Of a stretch of 13,296 nt of DNA, positions 1-7,003 are shown piece by piece (the first letter of the stretch is position 1; each line of letters starts with the position of its first letter). Made by a program: the position numbers and the translations under genes. The notes under the pieces were generated by a model that was not told the origin of the DNA, searched no databases, and saw only the letters and a program-made list of their open reading frames with translations. The DNA comes from Bacillota bacterium (lineage in GTDB: Bacteria; Bacillota; Proteinivoracia; UBA4975). The stretch is from NCBI GenBank assembly GCA_012727415.1, contig JAAYHI010000130.1, forward strand, positions 1-13,296. The letters are read 5' to 3'.

Positions 1-1045
1 GAGTAGCCATGGCAGCGGGTATCAGGTAGATGGAACCCGCCTCAAAGAGCATGCCGCCAAATATCTTCGCTGCCCATAATGTAAGGATAACGATGATTCC
101 GATTATCCAGATCCTGGAGGGAACAGCCAGGATCTCAGGGCGGTAGCGATACAAGTAGTATCCCCAGGCGCAGAAGATACATAGAATTAACACAGTCAAG
201 CCCATATAGTATCCGTAGGCAAAACTCGTTTCCAGCATCCCTAGGGCCCTGAGCTGGGAAAGGTGTGCAGCAGTAACTGCTTCCCCCTTGTCGATGATTT
301 TGGCCCCTTTGAGAATGACAATGTCCTCAACCTGGTCCCGGGCGCGGCGGCGCTGGGCAGCAGTTTCCTCGGGAGAATAAATGCGGGTGGGCTGGTAATG
401 CTCCTCGAGGCGGACAATAACCAAATCTCTGAGCAAGGGGGATATTTGCGCCTGCAATAAATCTGTTTTAATGTTTTGCAGGCTGGGCTCCACTTCTTCC
501 GGCTTGATCCCCTTTCCCTGCTTAATATTAGTGTTGATAGTGCTGGCGGTAAGATCGAGAGTGTGCTGTACATCTTCTTTGGGGATTGCCAATAAGGCCA
601 GCGCCATTTCCTCATCCCCCACCTCGGGAAATTCAGCCAGCAACTGAGCTGCCATCTCCTGCTGCGGATCCTCCTCGGTTTCCTCATCAGGCTGAGGTTC
701 CGGAGGAGCAGCGGGTTCCAGTTCCAGCAAGTAGACCAGCAAAGCCGTCACCTGATTGACGACTTTCTTTTCCACCGCAGCATCATACAGGTAGACATCC
801 TCTACCTGTTCAGCAGCTTCGGCGCGGGCAAGGCTGGTGGCTTCCTGGTCGATAACGGTTCGGGAAGCGTAGATGGTTTCGGGAGAAATTTCGCCTTCTT
901 CTAATTCATACTGGGCGGGCATAATGCCAATGGCCACGGTGGCCAAAAGGGCAATAAACAAAACTATGCCCTGGAAGACCAAGTACTCCCGTTGCTTCCG
1001 GAAGGAAGCAATTTTCTTTTGCAAATTGCGCAGCCGTTTCTTCAT
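1..1045 (-). CDS. pgpH: PgpH/YqfF-family 7TM-HD cyclic-di-AMP phosphodiesterase, N-terminal 348 residues (cut by window edge)
   Basis: The reading frame is open from an ATG at 1045 to the left edge with no stop, so only the N-terminal half (348 residues; family about 700) is visible. It shows a short basic N-terminus, a first membrane segment at about residues 22-42, a large extracytoplasmic 7TMR-HDED-type domain at about 43-274, then further membrane helices at about 275-298, 309-328 and from 335 on. The motif ISPETIYASRTVIDQEAT (53-70) followed by an R-A-A-V-Y-D pattern is typical of the family. The catalytic HD domain would lie outside the window and cannot be checked. Family members hydrolyse cyclic-di-AMP. 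An acidic, proline-rich stretch at about 108-130 looks like a low-complexity insert. The start is 10 bases after the phoH stop, with a TGAGG ribosome site overlapping that stop. Gene order after phoH matches B. subtilis yqfF. Confidence 0.88.
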   Translation of the reverse strand, partial: MKKRLRNLQKKIASFRKQREYLVFQGIVLFIALLATVAIGIMPAQYELEEGEISPETIYASRTVIDQEATSLARAEAAEQVEDVYLYDAAVEKKVVNQVTALLVYLLELEPAAPPEPQPDEETEEDPQQEMAAQLLAEFPEVGDEEMALALLAIPKEDVQHTLDLTASTINTNIKQGKGIKPEEVEPSLQNIKTDLLQAQISPLLRDLVIVRLEEHYQPTRIYSPEETAAQRRRARDQVEDIVILKGAKIIDKGEAVTAAHLSQLRALGMLETSFAYGYYMGLTVLILCIFCAWGYYLYRYRPEILAVPSRIWIIGIIVILTLWAAKIFGGMLFEAGSIYLIPAAMAT

Positions 1046-1055
1046 TTTCCCCGCC

Positions 1056-2009
<954 letters not shown>

Positions 2010-2013
2010 TAGA

Positions 2014-3162
2014 TTAATCCCCCCTGAACTGAACCATTTCACTCCCAATATCGGTTTCCGCGGTTATAAACACCCTGCAGATAAAGGGGCTGTGCTGAGA
2101 TAGATTCTCTACTTCCTTTTTGATAATGACTGCATCGGGGTCCAGCTGAGCATGGGCGGCGACAAGGGCCCGGTAGCGGGCGAGCTCCTCGGCTTCCTCA
2201 GGGGAAAAATGGTTTGTCTCCAGGGAAACTTCGGAATAAGTCAGGCGCCGCAAGACGATGAGATTGCGGAATATAGCAGTGGAAGACTCCTCTGCCTCGT
2301 AATGCTGATATTTTGGCCGCCGGGAAAGGGGGATTTTTTTCCCCCACAGCTCCAGGATATCCACTTGCCGCTGGTCGCCGGTGTATCTTTGCGCAGTTTC
2401 CTCCACAGCGGCTTCCCCATATGCCTCAACAAAGACCTTGCCCTTAACCGCGCCTGCGGCATTGACTACCTGCTCTCCATCCCGGTATCCGGCAATGAGC
2501 ACGTCGCCTTTGGCAACAGTCATGCCCGGCTTGACCTGGGCAATTCCTTTGAGAACCATCATTTCAAATATTATACCATCATAAGCCGCAACTATGTCAA
2601 TAACTGCCCCTCTTTGCATGGGATTGGACTGCTTTTCAGCCAGGCGGATGGATACCTTGGTCCCTGAGCGCTCTATAGCCACCCAGGCGATGTCGGGGAA
2701 TTTTAAGTACAAATTTTGTTCAATTGCGTTGAGCTCCAGGCGCCGCACTTTCCCCCATCTGTGCAGGCCATAATCGCTGACGTAGTCCAGGAGCTCTTCC
2801 CTGTCGATTTTTTCTGTCCCCTGCACCTCGATGGCCCAGATAAAGCCCGAGAGATAATAGAGGGCGAAGCAAAAACAAAAAAAGCCAGCCAACCAGAACT
2901 TCCTGCGCCTAACCCTGCGCAGCCAGACCATCAGGACTCTTTCCCTGATTATTTTCAACACCAGGCCTTTTTCTCTTTCCAGCCGACGCAGCTGCTTTAA
3001 ACCCTTTTCATCCGTGGAAAAAACCACTGCCCGTTCTACTCTCTCGATGTCCCAAACCCTGATTCCCGCCAGGGCAGCCTGATTAATCAGTTCTTCAGCA
3101 TGGATTCCCTCAACCCTGGCCCTGACGCTGCCGGCGCTGCCAAGAATTCTTCCCCCCTTCAC
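2014..3162 (-). CDS. yqfD: Sporulation protein YqfD
   Basis: A 382-residue protein matching the YqfD sporulation family in length (B. subtilis about 400) and layout. Residues 1-80 form a soluble N-terminal part, a basic patch (RRVRRRK, 82-88) precedes one membrane helix at about 89-110, and a large extracytoplasmic part follows. That part opens with a POTRA/FtsQ-like stretch (IEVQGTEKIDREEL, about 111-124, through about 180) and a later domain containing VKPGMTVAKGDVLIAG, which resembles a lipoyl/biotinyl-like beta hammerhead. In B. subtilis yqfD is a sigma-E-controlled mother-cell gene needed for sporulation; its molecular role is not settled. The start is GTG at 3162, with GGAGG 7 bases upstream; its GTGA overlaps the yqfC stop by four bases. 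The operon position between yqfC and phoH is the conserved one. Confidence 0.93.
   Translation of the reverse strand: MKGGRILGSAGSVRARVEGIHAEELINQAALAGIRVWDIERVERAVVFSTDEKGLKQLRRLEREKGLVLKIIRERVLMVWLRRVRRRKFWLAGFFCFCFALYYLSGFIWAIEVQGTEKIDREELLDYVSDYGLHRWGKVRRLELNAIEQNLYLKFPDIAWVAIERSGTKVSIRLAEKQSNPMQRGAVIDIVAAYDGIIFEMMVLKGIAQVKPGMTVAKGDVLIAGYRDGEQVVNAAGAVKGKVFVEAYGEAAVEETAQRYTGDQRQVDILELWGKKIPLSRRPKYQHYEAEESSTAIFRNLIVLRRLTYSEVSLETNHFSPEEAEELARYRALVAAHAQLDPDAVIIKKEVENLSQHSPFICRVFITAETDIGSEMVQFRGD
2019..2025 (-). promoter_or_regulatory. Ribosome binding site deciding the phoH TTG start
   Basis: Minus-strand AGGGGGG, inside the last codons of yqfD, lies 9 bases before TTG at 2009. It supports the shorter phoH start over the in-frame TTG at 2048. 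Confidence 0.6.
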
Positions 3163-3437
3163 GGCCTTACCTCCAAACTGATATTCTCGATTGCGCCCTC
3201 AATATAGACCTCATGGGCATATACGCTCCGCACCTGCAATTGAGAGCCGGCAATTTTTATTTCCCCTCCCCTGACGTTTAGGCGGATCAGTTCCGGGTCA
3301 TAGAGGATAATGCCCTTGTGATTTTCTATAAACAGCTGGCCACGACCCACTAAAGTCAAGCGGAAAGTATTTGCAATCAAGTCCCGGGGCAGGTCAAAGA
3401 TATCTGCTATTTTTTTCGCCACTGCTTCTTTGCCCAT
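3159..3437 (-). CDS. yqfC: Sporulation protein YqfC (YabP family)
   Basis: A 92-residue protein of the YabP/YqfC sporulation family, which is usually about 90-100 residues. Recognisable features are IADIFDLPRDLIANTFRLTLVG near the N-terminus, then LFIENHKGIILYDPELIRL and a beta-rich C-terminal half ending ISLEVRP. No membrane segment or signal peptide is visible. Homologues are produced in the mother cell under sigma-E in B. subtilis; no enzymatic activity is known. The ATG at 3437 is preferred because AAGGAGG lies 8 bases upstream; the in-frame GTG at 3446 lies inside that ribosome site. The gene starts just after a strong terminator hairpin and overlaps yqfD by four bases, so it heads the downstream transcription unit or depends on read-through. 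Confidence 0.92.
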   Translation of the reverse strand: MGKEAVAKKIADIFDLPRDLIANTFRLTLVGRGQLFIENHKGIILYDPELIRLNVRGGEIKIAGSQLQVRSVYAHEVYIEGAIENISLEVRP

Positions 3438-3445
3438 TTCTCTCA

Positions 3446-3452
3446 CCTCCTT
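3446..3452 (-). promoter_or_regulatory. Strong ribosome binding site of yqfC
   Basis: Minus-strand AAGGAGG, 8 bases before ATG 3437. It overlaps the in-frame GTG at 3446 and so excludes that codon as the start. Confidence 0.75.
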
Positions 3453-3487
3453 AAAAAATATGCCCGCAGCGGCAGGGGTATAACAGC

Positions 3488-3519
3488 AAAAAAACAGAAG
3501 AACCGTAGTTCTTCTGTTT
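3488..3519 (-). terminator. Intrinsic terminator between the 116-residue gene and yqfC
   Basis: On the minus strand a perfect 12-bp stem (arms 3508-3519 and 3492-3503) with a four-base loop (3504-3507) runs directly into seven T residues (3494-3488). It lies 8 bases after the stop of the preceding gene. The plus strand has no matching T tract after the hairpin, so it acts in the minus direction only. It would separate the nfeD-floA unit from yqfC-yqfD-phoH-pgpH, fully or partly. Confidence 0.85.
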
Positions 3520-3526
3520 GCTGTAT

Positions 3527-3877
3527 CTAAGTTCTGTAACGGCGCCTGGCCCGGGGCGGCCCCAGGATCTCAGCCATAACTACTCCCTGAAGGATGGTAT
3601 CCGCTGTCAGCCAGGCCGGCTCCGTCTCCTCCACCTCTGGCGACAGGCTTATTTGAGGTGCCGCAGGGGCCACTGTTGGCGGCGGCGCTTCCTGGCGCAA
3701 GGGCGTCTCTTCCTGAGGCAATTCAGGCATTTCTTCTTCCAAGGACTGCAGCTCCTGCAGGACCTGGGACAGGGTGCGGGGCGACTGCCGCCGGGCGGTA
3801 GTTTTTTTCTGAGGCTGAGAAGCAGCCTGGATAATTGCCCAGATGATCGCCACGATAATCAGGAAAAAGAGTTCCAT
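3527..3877 (-). CDS. Unrecognised 116-residue single-pass membrane protein downstream of floA
   Basis: I do not recognise the family with confidence. The protein begins with a hydrophobic helix (about residues 2-20) and then a basic patch (KKTTARRQ, 24-31). A glutamine/leucine/glutamate-rich, probably helical stretch follows (about 36-52), then a proline-rich linker (about 53-80). A short better-ordered tail ends it, with ILQGVVMAEILGPPRARRRY at about 95-114. That tail looks like the conserved part, with the linker as a tether. The ATG is 2 bases after the floA stop with only a weak ribosome site (AAGAAG), suggesting translation coupled to floA, and a strong terminator follows. It sits where B. 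subtilis has yqfB but shows no obvious likeness to it. A role with the FloA/NfeD membrane system is inferred from position only. Confidence 0.75.
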   Translation of the reverse strand: MELFFLIIVAIIWAIIQAASQPQKKTTARRQSPRTLSQVLQELQSLEEEMPELPQEETPLRQEAPPPTVAPAAPQISLSPEVEETEPAWLTADTILQGVVMAEILGPPRARRRYRT

Positions 3878-3879
3878 TT

Positions 3880-4869
3880 TTACTTCTTGTTATCCTTGTC
3901 GGGGGTCTTGGTCACTTTGCCGATGGATTCACGCATCTGGGTGTCGGCCATGATGTTTTGCATGTTGTAGAAATCCATCACGCCCAGGTTGCCTTCCCTG
4001 AGGGCGGCAGCCAGGGCCTTGGGCACCTCTGCTTCGGCTTCGACTACCTTAGCCCGCATCTCCTGAACCATGGCCTTCATTTCCTGCTCTTTAGCCACGG
4101 CCATAGCCCTGCGCTCTTCAGCCTTCGCCTGGGCAATGCGTTTATCGGCTTCTGCCTGGTCCGTCTGCAGTTGCGCGCCGATATTCTTCCCTACATCCAC
4201 ATCGGCAATATCGATGGACAGAATCTGGAAAGCCGTGCCGGCATCCAGGGAGCGTTCCAAAACCGTCCGGGAGATGTTGTCGGGGTTTTCCAGAACTTCG
4301 GTATGGGTCGCGGAAGAACCGATGGTGGTGACTATGCCTTCTCCGACCCGGGCGATAATTGTTTCTTCGCCGGCCCCCCCCACCAGGCGGTCGATGTTGG
4401 CCCGGACAGTAACTTTTGCCTTGGCCTTCAGTTCAATGCCATCCTTGGCCACAGCAGCAATGACAGGGGTTTCGATGACCTTGGGATTGACGCTCATCTG
4501 GACGGCGGTGAGCACATCCCGGCCGGCCAGGTCAATAGCAGCTCCCCGGGAAAAAGGCAGGTCGATATCTGCCCGCTGGGCGGCAATTAAGGCATTGACG
4601 ACGCGGTCTACATTGCCGCCGGCAAGGTAGTGACTTTCCAATTGATTAGTGTCCAGTTGCAGACCTGCCTTGGTGGCTTTAATTAAAGGATTGACAATTC
4701 GAGCGGGGACAACCCGCCGAATCCGCATAGCCATAAGGTTAAACAGGCCGACTTTGACACCGGCTGCCCTGGCAGAAATCCAAAGGCCGACGGGCACGTA
4801 GCTGAAAAACAAAGCCAGAAACAGCACGCCAACAGTGGCAACAATAAGAATAAGTAACGCCGGATTCAC
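3880..4869 (-). CDS. floA: Flotillin-like protein FloA
   Basis: 329 residues, the same size as B. subtilis FloA (YqfA, about 331). A membrane-inserted N-terminal segment (about 5-27) is followed by the SPFH/flotillin region and a long alanine/glutamate-rich coiled-coil stretch (QTDQAEADKRIAQAKAEE and following, about 235-280). The C-terminus is the characteristic FloA block LREGNLGVMDFYNMQNI. FloA proteins scaffold functional membrane microdomains and affect membrane fluidity and assembly of membrane complexes. The start is GTG at 4869 with AGGAG about 10 bases upstream. It follows the nfeD stop by 13 bases; flotillin and NfeD genes are classic partners, and the two proteins are thought to act together. 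Confidence 0.96.
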   Translation of the reverse strand: MNPALLILIVATVGVLFLALFFSYVPVGLWISARAAGVKVGLFNLMAMRIRRVVPARIVNPLIKATKAGLQLDTNQLESHYLAGGNVDRVVNALIAAQRADIDLPFSRGAAIDLAGRDVLTAVQMSVNPKVIETPVIAAVAKDGIELKAKAKVTVRANIDRLVGGAGEETIIARVGEGIVTTIGSSATHTEVLENPDNISRTVLERSLDAGTAFQILSIDIADVDVGKNIGAQLQTDQAEADKRIAQAKAEERRAMAVAKEQEMKAMVQEMRAKVVEAEAEVPKALAAALREGNLGVMDFYNMQNIMADTQMRESIGKVTKTPDKDNKK

Positions 4870-4882
4870 TGACCATCAACTC

Positions 4883-6193
4883 CTAATCATTTTTTTCGGC
4901 CACGACAACAGACCCGCTGCTGGTACCTGTGACGATTATCTTGGTACCCGCGGCAATGTAGACTCCATCAGTTAAAGCATCCAGTCTTTCCCCAGCCACT
5001 TCCACAGTGCCGCTGGGACGCAGGGGGGTAACTGCCACTCCTTCGGCGCCCAGGTAACCGCTGAGATCTTGTGGCCCCACATATCCTCGCTCCCTGGTCT
5101 CGGCATCGCTGAGGATGATCTTATCCCACAGGGAACTTTTGCGCAGGAAGCGGAAGGCAATGAGGATGATGACTATTGCGAAGAGGAGTGCAAGCCCTAA
5201 AGTAAGCAATCCCTGGGTGAAGTTGGCAGCGGACAAGACTATGCTCAGGGCAACACAGAGGAGACCGCTGACTCCCAGGAGGCCAAAGCCGGAAGTAAAG
5301 ATTTCGGCACCGACAAGCACTATGCCAATGACAAAGACCAGGACATACTCTGTTCGGCCAAAACCGGCAAAAATATTGCCGCCAAAGTAGAGGCCAAAGG
5401 CCAGCAAGGCAATGACCCCCGCAACGCCAAAACCGGAAGTAAAAATTTCAATGACCAGTGCAGCCAGGCCGATGGCCAGCAGCACACCGCCAACATAGGG
5501 GTTGCTGAGGAAGCGGGCGAAGGAAATGGACCAAGGTTCTTGGTATGTAATAAATTCCGATGCTGATATTCCTGCCATACCGGGGATATCCTCCAAGGCA
5601 GAAGCCAAACCTTCTGCGTATCCAACTTCCACCGCCTTTGCTGCCGTCAGGGTCAGGAGCTTGCCTGCCTCTGAGATGCCCGGAATCTCTATGTCTTTCC
5701 GGACCATGGCCGATGCAATTTGCGGGTCCCGCCCCCGGCTCTCTGCCATTGCCCGCAACTGTCCCTCGATAATTGAGAGGGTTTTTTCATCGGTTACAGG
5801 CTCGTCCCCATACCTCGGCTCCACCGCCCCCAGAGTGGCTCCCGGGTGCATGTAGATGCGGTCACAGGCAAGAGCTGCATAGGTGCCGCCGGAAATAGCT
5901 TTTTTTACCCAGGCATAGACGGGAATAGAAGAAGCCTCAATAGTAGTCTTGACACGATCCGAAGCATTGACAAGGCCTCCGTACGTGTCAATTTCCAGGA
6001 TTACCAACTGGGCCCCTTCTCTGGCTGCCTCGGCAAAGGCCAGCTTCATTGATGAAGCGAGGGCGGCGTTTATGTCTCCCCCCAGGGGAATAACAAAAAC
6101 AGGACCAGAACTTTGGGCCTCGGCCGGGTGAAGCAGTGAAAATCCCAGGACAATTAAAGCAACTGCAGCAATTAATCTCAATCTGCCAGCCAC
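4883..6193 (-). CDS. Long NfeD membrane protein with ClpP-like serine protease domain
   Basis: 436 residues, equivalent to B. subtilis YqeZ. An N-terminal signal sequence (about 1-27, ending in AEA) leads to a ClpP/SppA-like protease domain at about 30-215. The segment KAISGGTYAALACD (98-111) corresponds to the catalytic-serine loop of archaeal STOPP proteases, making Ser101 the likely nucleophile, and Lys137 is a possible general base. Four to five membrane helices follow (about 232-350), then a C-terminal NfeD OB-fold beta barrel (about 371-433). Two EIFTSGFG motifs 48 residues apart mark an internal repeat in the membrane part. NfeD proteins accompany flotillins and may process or organise membrane proteins. 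The start is GTG at 6193 with AGGAGG 7 bases upstream; floA follows after 13 bases. The mature protease domain should face outside. Confidence 0.94.
   Translation of the reverse strand: MAGRLRLIAAVALIVLGFSLLHPAEAQSSGPVFVIPLGGDINAALASSMKLAFAEAAREGAQLVILEIDTYGGLVNASDRVKTTIEASSIPVYAWVKKAISGGTYAALACDRIYMHPGATLGAVEPRYGDEPVTDEKTLSIIEGQLRAMAESRGRDPQIASAMVRKDIEIPGISEAGKLLTLTAAKAVEVGYAEGLASALEDIPGMAGISASEFITYQEPWSISFARFLSNPYVGGVLLAIGLAALVIEIFTSGFGVAGVIALLAFGLYFGGNIFAGFGRTEYVLVFVIGIVLVGAEIFTSGFGLLGVSGLLCVALSIVLSAANFTQGLLTLGLALLFAIVIILIAFRFLRKSSLWDKIILSDAETRERGYVGPQDLSGYLGAEGVAVTPLRPSGTVEVAGERLDALTDGVYIAAGTKIIVTGTSSGSVVVAEKND
5282..5305 (-). repeat. Internal repeat copy A in the nfeD membrane domain
   Basis: A 24-base stretch encoding EIFTSGFG (residues 297-304). 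It matches 22 of 24 bases of the copy at 5426-5449, exactly 144 bases (48 codons) away. It is a within-gene duplication, not a mobile repeat. Confidence 0.7.
5426..5449 (-). repeat. Internal repeat copy B in the nfeD membrane domain
   Basis: Partner of 5282-5305, encoding EIFTSGFG at residues 249-256. The exact multiple-of-three spacing and match in both DNA and protein suggest duplication of a membrane-hairpin unit or retention of a shared structural motif. Confidence 0.7.
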
Positions 6194-6251
6194 TATTTCA
6201 CCTCCTATTCCTTAATTCTACATTATTGTTAATTCCCCTGCACATATATTA

Positions 6252-6273
6252 TAACCGGCCTGGAGGCCGGTTA
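6252..6273 (-). other. Palindrome between rpsU and nfeD; possible weak terminator or operator
   Basis: A perfect 9-bp inverted repeat (arms 6265-6273 and 6252-6260) with a four-base loop. It is the only structure I see in the 130 bases between rpsU and the nfeD gene (6194-6323). It could be the rpsU terminator, but no T run follows it on the minus strand. Instead TATAAT (6253-6248) overlaps its downstream edge, so a promoter spacer or operator is possible. No good -35 box is found at 16-19 bases from that TATAAT. Confidence 0.45.
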
Positions 6274-6323
6274 CAGAAATGCACTTTGGGGTTGGTGTCC
6301 ATATACACTTGAAAAGGCAACTT

Positions 6324-6503
6324 TTAGAATCTTCTCCTCTTGCGCCTGGCGGCTTCGGACTTTTTCTTACGCCTGACACTGGGTTTTTCATAATGCTCGC
6401 GCTTGCGCACTTCAGATAAAACACCAGAGCGCTGGCACTGGCGCTTAAACCGACGCAGGGCACTGTCAAGAGATTCATTCTTGCCTACTTTTACTTCGGA
6501 CAT
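6324..6503 (-). CDS. rpsU: Small ribosomal subunit protein bS21
   Basis: A 59-residue, highly basic protein with the S21 signature: VKVGKNESLDSALRRFKRQC near the N-terminus, GVLSEVRKREHYEKPSVRRK in the middle and an arginine/lysine tail ending RRKRRRF. S21 binds the 30S subunit near the 3' end of 16S rRNA and helps translation initiation. The ATG at 6503 is preceded by a GAGGGGAGGG ribosome site about 9 bases upstream. The gene has its own near-consensus sigma-A promoter at 6552-6581. It lies downstream of the HIT gene and upstream of nfeD. In B. subtilis yqeY follows rpsU, but no yqeY is present here. Confidence 0.96.
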   Translation of the reverse strand: MSEVKVGKNESLDSALRRFKRQCQRSGVLSEVRKREHYEKPSVRRKKKSEAARRKRRRF

Positions 6504-6551
6504 ACCTGTCTACCCTCCCCTCACACCAAAGGACGCTAATACACAAACTCA

Positions 6552-6581
6552 ATTATAACCTTCGGATGTTGATTCTGTCAA
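6552..6581 (-). promoter_or_regulatory. Sigma-A promoter of rpsU
   Basis: On the minus strand a perfect TTGACA (6581-6576) and a perfect TATAAT (6557-6552) are separated by 18 bases. Transcription should start near 6545, giving a leader of about 40 bases before the rpsU ATG at 6503. The -35 box starts 4 bases after the HIT-gene stop, so the promoter fills the gap between the two genes. Unregulated, strong transcription is expected for a ribosomal protein gene. Confidence 0.88.
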
Positions 6582-6585
6582 CGCT

Positions 6586-6924
6586 TTAGCCTGGCGGCCA
6601 CTGCAGTTCTCTGCCTGCCAGAAGGTGAAGGTGAAGATGGTCGACAGTCTGACCGCCATCAGGGCCAGTATTGATGACAACCCGAAAACCCCTCTCGCCG
6701 GCAATTTGGCGGCCTAAATCGGCGCCTTTAGCGAAGAGGGCCGTCAATAACTCCGGGGCTTTGTCTGCAACTTCACCTAAATTGGCATAGTGTTCCACCG
6801 GGAGAATCAGGAGATGAGTCGGTGCCTGGGGGTTGATATCTTTGATGACGAAAATGTCTTGATCCTGGTAAATTATTTCCGATTTAATTTCTCCTGCGGC
6901 GATTTTGCATAAAATACAGTCCAC
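6586..6924 (-). CDS. HIT-family nucleotide-binding protein (Hint/HINT1-like)
   Basis: A 112-residue cytoplasmic protein of the histidine triad superfamily. It begins with DCILCKIAAGEI, typical of Hint proteins and carrying a CxxC pair. It also contains VIKDINPQAPTHLLILPVEH in the middle and the triad HLHLH at about residues 96-100 near the C-terminus, followed by LLAGRELQWPPG. Family members hydrolyse nucleotide phosphoramidates or AMP-linked substrates; the natural substrate here is unknown. I chose GTG at 6924 because GGGAGG lies 8 bases upstream (6938-6933); the in-frame GTG at 6933 overlaps that site. The gene lies downstream of a terminator, so it needs its own promoter or read-through, and it precedes rpsU as in many Clostridia. 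Confidence 0.94.
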   Translation of the reverse strand: MDCILCKIAAGEIKSEIIYQDQDIFVIKDINPQAPTHLLILPVEHYANLGEVADKAPELLTALFAKGADLGRQIAGERGFRVVINTGPDGGQTVDHLHLHLLAGRELQWPPG

Positions 6925-6974
6925 TTCATTCACCTCCCTATTATTTATTTCAACATATATTCCCCAAATCCTGC

Positions 6975-7003
6975 AAAAATAAAAACGCCCCTGCCGGAGC
7001 GCT
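6975..7003 (-). terminator. Intrinsic terminator after the 149-residue gene
   Basis: On the minus strand a GC-rich stem (6996-7003 with 6984-6991, one or two G-U pairs) and a four-base loop are followed by T-rich sequence (TTTTT A TTTTT, 6985-6975). The outer stem overlaps the stop codon of the upstream gene (7002-7004), so terminating ribosomes could interfere with folding. Confidence 0.78.

Noticed and set aside
241..687. Minus-strand 148-residue open frame with many prolines, serines and arginines.
   Set aside because: It is a shifted frame inside pgpH, whose own frame is open to the window edge and shows family motifs.
2014..2048. phoH starting at TTG 2048, overlapping yqfD by 35 bases.
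   Set aside because: No ribosome site precedes it, while AGGGGGG is well placed for TTG 2009.
3455..3484. Possible sigma-E promoter before yqfC (TTATAC and CATATTTT about 14 bases apart on the minus strand).
   Set aside because: Both boxes match only partly, and the predicted start would fall inside the yqfC ribosome site, leaving almost no leader.
3958..4590. Long plus-strand open frames opposite floA (also opposite nfeD, yqfD, dnaJ and dnaK).
   Set aside because: They are antisense to well-recognised genes, lack family motifs and good ribosome sites, and follow from codon bias on the coding strand.
6925..6975. Promoter for the HIT gene in the AT-rich stretch after the terminator.
   Set aside because: One is expected, but no -35/-10 pair is convincing, so none is annotated.
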